Program-made: the position numbers and the translations under genes
Assembly: GCA_965222315.1 (NCBI GenBank)
Contig: OZ244951.1
Span: 4,588,001-4,652,000 of the forward strand
Direction of reading: 5' to 3'
DNA: 64,000 nt
Source of the DNA: JACKII01 sp965222315
Lineage (GTDB): Bacteria > Pseudomonadota > Alphaproteobacteria > Bin95
Part shown: positions 59,821 to 64,000 of the stretch, one piece after another
Position numbering within the stretch: the stretch's first letter is position 1
Layout of the letters: every line of letters starts with the position of its first letter
Notes under the pieces: generated by a model
Database searches by the model: none
Seen by the model: the letters and a program-made list of their open reading frames with translations, nothing else
What the model was told of the DNA's origin: nothing

Positions 59821-60828
59821 ATGGCTCTGCAATTTCCTACCGCTGGTTATCCCAACACCCGTATGCGCCGCAACCGCCGCGATGCCTGGACCCGCCGTCT
59901 GGTCGCGGAAAACACGCTGTCGGTGGACGATCTGATCTGGCCGATCTTCGTGCGCGCGGGCCATGATCTGGTAGAGCCGGTGGAAAGCATGCCCGGCCAG
60001 TTCCGCCATTCCCCCGACCGGATCGTCGAGCCGGTGCGCCAAGCTTACGAGCGCGGCATCCCCGCCGTCGCCATTTTCCCGCTTGTGGAGCCCGGCCTGA
60101 AGGACCCGGTGGGCTCCGAAGCGGTGAACCCGGAGAATGCCCTCTGTGATGCCGTCCGCCGGATCAAGGACGCCGTGCCCGACATCGGCGTGATCTGCGA
60201 CGCCGCACTCGACCCATTCACCAGCCACGGCCATGACGGTGTGATCGAGGACGGCTATGTGCAGAACGATCCGACGGTGGAAATCCTTTGCCGGCAATCG
60301 GTGATCCAGGCACGCGCGGGCTGTGACGTCATAGCGCCGAGCGACATGATGGATGGTCGTGTCGGCGCGATCCGTCAGGCGTTGGATGCCGAAGGCTTTG
60401 GCCATGTGCAGATTCTGTCGTACGCGGCCAAGTACGCGAGCGGCTTCTTCGCCCCGTTCCGGGATGCGGTAGGCTCCGCGGCGAACTTAGGCACCGCGGA
60501 CAAAAAAACCTACCAGATGGACCCTGCCAACGCTGACGAGGCGCTGCGCGAGGTGGCCCTGGACCTGGCCGAGGGGGCCGACATGGTCATGGTCAAGCCG
60601 GGCCTGCCGTATCTGGATATCATCCGCCGCGTAAAGGATGAGTTCGGCGCGCCGACCGTCGCCTACAACGTCAGCGGCGAGTACTCCATGCTAAAGGCCG
60701 CCGCGATGCAAGGCTGGCTGGAATACGACCGGGTAATGATGGAGACGCTCTTAAGCTTCAAACGCGCCGGGGCGGATGCCGTGCTGACCTATGCCGCCAT
60801 GGAAGCGGCGGCGTTGTTGGATTCCTGA
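59821..60828 (+). CDS. hemB: Porphobilinogen synthase (5-aminolevulinate dehydratase)
   Basis: 335 residues. The two Schiff-base lysines are Lys204 (LSYAAKYASGFF) and Lys259 (DMVMVKPGLPYLDI). The metal region reads CDAALDPFTSHGHDGVI, the Asp-rich magnesium type rather than the three-Cys zinc type. N-terminal TRMRRNRRDAW and GSAANLGTADKKTYQMDP are standard. It condenses two 5-aminolevulinates in haem synthesis. It starts 25 bases beyond the divergent acyl-CoA dehydrogenase region and is monocistronic here. Confidence 0.95.
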   Translation: MALQFPTAGYPNTRMRRNRRDAWTRRLVAENTLSVDDLIWPIFVRAGHDLVEPVESMPGQFRHSPDRIVEPVRQAYERGIPAVAIFPLVEPGLKDPVGSEAVNPENALCDAVRRIKDAVPDIGVICDAALDPFTSHGHDGVIEDGYVQNDPTVEILCRQSVIQARAGCDVIAPSDMMDGRVGAIRQALDAEGFGHVQILSYAAKYASGFFAPFRDAVGSAANLGTADKKTYQMDPANADEALREVALDLAEGADMVMVKPGLPYLDIIRRVKDEFGAPTVAYNVSGEYSMLKAAAMQGWLEYDRVMMETLLSFKRAGADAVLTYAAMEAAALLDS

Positions 60829-60891
60829 CTACCCGGCCGGACCAGACGATCAATGCCAAGCTATCCATGAAAACGAAGAGCGGACGGGCGG

Positions 60892-63800
60892 TTACACGCC
60901 CCAAACGTCTACGGTAACGAGGCCTTCCGTAAAGCCACCCTGGCTGTCGCTGGCCCAGTATTTGAATGTCTCGGTGCCGGAGAAGTTCAAGTCTGGCCGA
61001 TAGGTAATTGTACCGTCGCCATTGTCGAAGACATTCCCGTAAGTTGGCTGTCCAATGCCATCCACCTCCAGTGTATCCCCGTCGGCGTCCCAGTCATTCT
61101 GCAACAGGTCTATAATCACGTCAGTTTCTATCAGTGTTGACGCGCTGTCATCTTGGGTGACAGGCGCTGAATTGTTCAGGTTTATCGCTCCAGCATAAAT
61201 TGCGTTTTCATACGGCTGCACAGACCCGAGAAATTTATTGATATTACTACTCAACTCAACAAGATTGCCAGTCTTGTGGATTTCTCCAGTCCCCCGGTCA
61301 GTATAATAGCTTTCCAAAATAACATAATTTTTGCCGCCGGCACTATAATATCCGTCCTCTTCCATAATATCCAGTATGTAATTCTTGGGAACACTGTATC
61401 CATATGGATCCGAATTATGATTAAATCCATCGGTTCCAGCTGGGATCTCAATTTCGCCAACACTGTCTGTCTTTGTCCCGTAAATCACCACCCTTGGCTG
61501 GGTCGGATCGTAAAATAAGGGAAAATCCAGGTCGATCGAAAAATTATTCGGATCCAGTTGACTGCTCGTTAGCAATTCGTCGATATTCGGATCGAAATGC
61601 GACATATCTTGATTGGCAATATTCAAGAAGGTGGGGTTAATTATTTTATATTGAGTGACACTGATGTCTTCGTTAAAGCTAAAATTCTTGTTCAAGTTGA
61701 TTCCGTTGGCGAATGAATCGATTTTCGGGTTTATGGCAATCATATCGACCGCGTTTTGACCGAAAACAATGCCATCCCCAATGACGCCCGCTCTTGCCGG
61801 TGCTGACTTGGCGATTAAATCAAAATCTTCCAGTACATAATGGCCGGTGTAACCGAAAAAGGCACCGACATTCACTTCCCAAGCGGTAAAATCGACAAGC
61901 TTTGAATGTATATCATGGCCCTGGTGTGGATTGTTTTTGATTATATGGACGCCTTCATTTGCGGCAAATACCTCGTTCCCGGCAAAATGCAGAATGGGCG
62001 TCGTATTCGGATCTATCGGGCCGTGGCCTAGGGCTTCAGGAAGCTCGAAAGCCGTCGGGTCGAACCTGATCTGCCCGTCCAGCTTGGCATCAATATCTTC
62101 ATAGCGTCCACGATGAAAATACGTGAAACCATGGTTGACGCTCGCAGCAATATTATCGGCGGCCTTGATCATGCGACCCTGGAAAAAGAACCCATCACCG
62201 CCTTTTCCGGTGTCGAAGTTCGCGCCGTCGTTTTGATTCTTCGCTACGCTCCAGTCTATCCCCTTGGCGAAAATCGCAATATTATTTGTCCAGGAACCAG
62301 TTTCATTACCGGATTCGGCAACATACCCGGCGCCAAAGGTATTGTACGTGGCATTGCTGTTTAAAATCGCATTGGAGTCATGGTGCACAAAGCCCCAACC
62401 GGGGGACCCGAAAACAGCATTGCCTTCCGCAATAGCCGGGGCTGTCGGGTCGTCGATACCAGTTTTGTGCAGGTGGAAAGAATAGCGCCCCTTAACATTA
62501 CTGTCCGAGGCGATGTTGGAGAATTCATGCGGGTTCAGGGCGAGGGTCGACTTGTCAGTCCGTCCCAGCTCGCTGAACTCAGCAAAACGTACATCGACAT
62601 TTTCGCTGTTCATGAACATGACGTGCCCGCGATGGTGGGTCTCCGCCGCGCTGCCGTTCTCCGACTCGATGGATACGTTACGGGTATAATTGGCGACGGA
62701 TGCCTTCAGGTCCACCCGCGGTGTCTTGTGGTCGAACTGCAGGGGTGAATCAAAGAAAACCGTGTCGCCATTGATATCTGAGATCGTTAATACTTCATCT
62801 TGCGGGCCCCGGTAACTATTCGGATTGTTTGCCCACACATAGCCATCATACTGCGTGCCGGTCAGTACAATCGTGTCGCCAATCTGCCAATTGACCGGAA
62901 CTTCCGCCAAGGTGAGAGAGGTATCTCCTGCCAAGGGATCCGCGGCAACTTTCAAGTGGGTGTCTTTTTCCTGGCCATGGATTTCAACGGTTCCACGCGA
63001 GATAAAACCCCTTGAAATCAGTCGGGGGTCCCAGGCGACGTCGATATCACCATTGTCAGCAATAACGATATCGACATTCACGTTGCCAGCGACGGGACTG
63101 CTTTCCGTTCCGGCCGTCAGCGTGCCGTTTTGATCGACGAATAGGGTATCAACAACAATCTTCGAGTCGACCGAAGGGGAAAACCGCAGTTCGCCATCGA
63201 CCCGGACTGTCATCAGGCGGTCATTTGAAATACCATCATAATCGACAACAACACCGTCGGATATGAGGACTCTGGCGTCATCGCCGGGCACACTATTGCC
63301 CGCCCACGTTGCCGGATCAAACCAGGAGCCATTATTGATGGCTGTGTGTGTAACGTCTGAGTGCTTAACCAGGTTAAGCACAGCAATGTGGTCATCATGC
63401 GCTGGCGTGGACGGGTCGTGGGGCGATCCTGCTGCGTTCACATCAATGGTGACGGTCGCGGTATCGGTACCGCCGCTTTCATCAACCGCGGTGTAGAGGA
63501 AGGTGTCGATGCCGGCAAACCCGCTGTCCGGGGTGTAGGTAAGGGTGCCGTCCGGGTTTTGGGAAACTATGCCATTACTGGCGGCACCAACGGTCAAGAT
63601 GTCCAGCGAGTCGCTGTCACTGTCCGTATCATTGGCCAGCACATCGATCTTCACCGGCGTGTCTGTGTCTGTCGTGGCGGCGTCGTCTGCAGCGACCGGC
63701 GGAGCATTCCCGCCAGACACGTTGATCGAAACGCCCGCGACATCTGTCCCGCCGTTTCCGTCGGCGACAATATAGGCGAAGGAGTCGGTCCCGACGAAGC

Positions 63801-63999
63801 CTAAGTCCGGCGTGTAAGTGAGAGTGCCGTCCGGATTTTCGGCGACAGTGCCGTTGCTGGCGGGACTAACCGCTATGACGGTCAGCGCGTCGCTATCGGC
63901 ATCCGTGTCGTTCGCGAGAACATCGACGGTCACGGCAGTGTCTTTCGCGATCGCAGCAGCATCATCAGTCGCAACCGGCGGAGCATTCCCCCCACCCAC
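60892..63999 (-). CDS. Large surface/secreted protein: Ig-like (Big_9/VCBS) repeats, G8 domain, beta-helix (N-terminus outside window)
   Basis: The frame is open at the window's right edge; 1,035 C-terminal residues are visible. In order: two tandem Ig-like repeats of about 93 residues (NAPPVATDDAA at 5 and 98; DGTLTYTPDLGFVGTDSFAY), a G8 domain from about 222 (GSWFDPATWAGNSVPGDDARV ... RGTVEIHGQ), right-handed beta-helix-like repeats around 400-650 (NAVFGSPGWGFVHHDS, SNATYNTFGAGYV) and a final Ig-like repeat from about 943. G8 and parallel beta-helix occur together in CEMIP/TMEM2-like hyaluronan-binding proteins. The middle portion is visibly AT-richer than neighbours. No RTX repeats or LPxTG are seen. 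Likely an exported carbohydrate-active adhesin. Confidence 0.82.
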   Translation of the reverse strand: MGGGNAPPVATDDAAAIAKDTAVTVDVLANDTDADSDALTVIAVSPASNGTVAENPDGTLTYTPDLGFVGTDSFAYIVADGNGGTDVAGVSINVSGGNAPPVAADDAATTDTDTPVKIDVLANDTDSDSDSLDILTVGAASNGIVSQNPDGTLTYTPDSGFAGIDTFLYTAVDESGGTDTATVTIDVNAAGSPHDPSTPAHDDHIAVLNLVKHSDVTHTAINNGSWFDPATWAGNSVPGDDARVLISDGVVVDYDGISNDRLMTVRVDGELRFSPSVDSKIVVDTLFVDQNGTLTAGTESSPVAGNVNVDIVIADNGDIDVAWDPRLISRGFISRGTVEIHGQEKDTHLKVAADPLAGDTSLTLAEVPVNWQIGDTIVLTGTQYDGYVWANNPNSYRGPQDEVLTISDINGDTVFFDSPLQFDHKTPRVDLKASVANYTRNVSIESENGSAAETHHRGHVMFMNSENVDVRFAEFSELGRTDKSTLALNPHEFSNIASDSNVKGRYSFHLHKTGIDDPTAPAIAEGNAVFGSPGWGFVHHDSNAILNSNATYNTFGAGYVAESGNETGSWTNNIAIFAKGIDWSVAKNQNDGANFDTGKGGDGFFFQGRMIKAADNIAASVNHGFTYFHRGRYEDIDAKLDGQIRFDPTAFELPEALGHGPIDPNTTPILHFAGNEVFAANEGVHIIKNNPHQGHDIHSKLVDFTAWEVNVGAFFGYTGHYVLEDFDLIAKSAPARAGVIGDGIVFGQNAVDMIAINPKIDSFANGINLNKNFSFNEDISVTQYKIINPTFLNIANQDMSHFDPNIDELLTSSQLDPNNFSIDLDFPLFYDPTQPRVVIYGTKTDSVGEIEIPAGTDGFNHNSDPYGYSVPKNYILDIMEEDGYYSAGGKNYVILESYYTDRGTGEIHKTGNLVELSSNINKFLGSVQPYENAIYAGAINLNNSAPVTQDDSASTLIETDVIIDLLQNDWDADGDTLEVDGIGQPTYGNVFDNGDGTITYRPDLNFSGTETFKYWASDSQGGFTEGLVTVDVWGV

Positions 64000-64000
64000 G

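Noticed and set aside
63429..63999. Tandem 93-codon repeats as a satellite or assembly artefact
   Set aside because: The copies differ at many positions but keep one open frame and Ig-like domain patterns, so they are protein repeats.

Overview
The window is high-GC bacterial DNA that reads as an alphaproteobacterium, probably of a Rhodospirillales-type lineage. The evidence is an ornithine-lipid pair (OlsB/OlsA), a MucR zinc-finger regulator, the CtrA/SciP/CckA cell-cycle proteins side by side, an alphaproteobacterial-style DksA with one zinc-site cysteine, a mesaconyl-CoA hydratase (Mch), an LdtR-like MarR regulator, a phasin and a Mg-type HemB. Gene density is high. No CRISPR array, insertion sequence, prophage or rRNA was seen, and there is one tRNA (Pro-CGG).

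Layout. 1-2.2 kb: ornithine-lipid acyltransferases and MucR. 2.3-9.0 kb: a sulfur block (TusA-like protein, TSUP/TauE exporter, TIGR02186 periplasmic protein, universal stress protein, and SoeA and SoeB of a sulfite-dehydrogenase-type molybdoenzyme with no membrane anchor gene beside it). 9.2-14.0 kb: RutB-like hydrolase, a class I DAHP synthase preceded by an aromatic-rich leader peptide and terminator, a nitronate monooxygenase, and a BCCT transporter with an abutting 27-residue membrane protein. 14.0-17.1 kb: two gene relics around an aminotransferase and an EEP-family protein. 17.3-21.0 kb: ctrA, sciP, dksA and a soluble CckA-like hybrid kinase. 21.1-26.6 kb: glutamine amidotransferase, orphan solute-binding protein, PqiA-like protein, amidohydrolase, and a repeat-bearing membrane-active-looking protein that resembles cargo of extracellular contractile injection systems. 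26.8-38.6 kb: an EF-G paralogue and catabolic or transport genes, including tandem duplicate esterases. 38.8-42.5 kb: housekeeping genes (tRNA-Pro, polyprenyl diphosphate synthase, DUF2007, TrmN6-like methyltransferase, glutathione reductase). 42.5-50.8 kb: phosphoesterase, an AT-rich orphan gene, a GST, and a degradative cluster (SDR, DehI-like dehalogenase, amidase, esterase, CmcJ/NvfI oxidoreductase). 51.0-59.7 kb: mch and a malyl-CoA-type lyase, P450 and cupin, a MarR regulator, and a valine-degradation set (isobutyryl-CoA dehydrogenase-like, 3-hydroxyisobutyryl-CoA hydrolase, 3-hydroxyisobutyrate dehydrogenase) with a phasin. 59.8-64.0 kb: hemB and the C-terminal 1,035 residues of a large surface protein with Ig-like repeats, a G8 domain and a beta-helix-like region.

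Functionally the window mixes core cell-cycle and housekeeping genes with heterotroph catabolism (branched-chain acyl-CoA, C4/C5-CoA esters, amides, halo-acids, sulfite). The most notable items are the near-leaderless aromatic attenuator in front of the DAHP synthase, the micro-protein fused in operon to the BCCT carrier, the contractile-injection-like cargo candidate, and the CckA homologue that lacks visible membrane segments.
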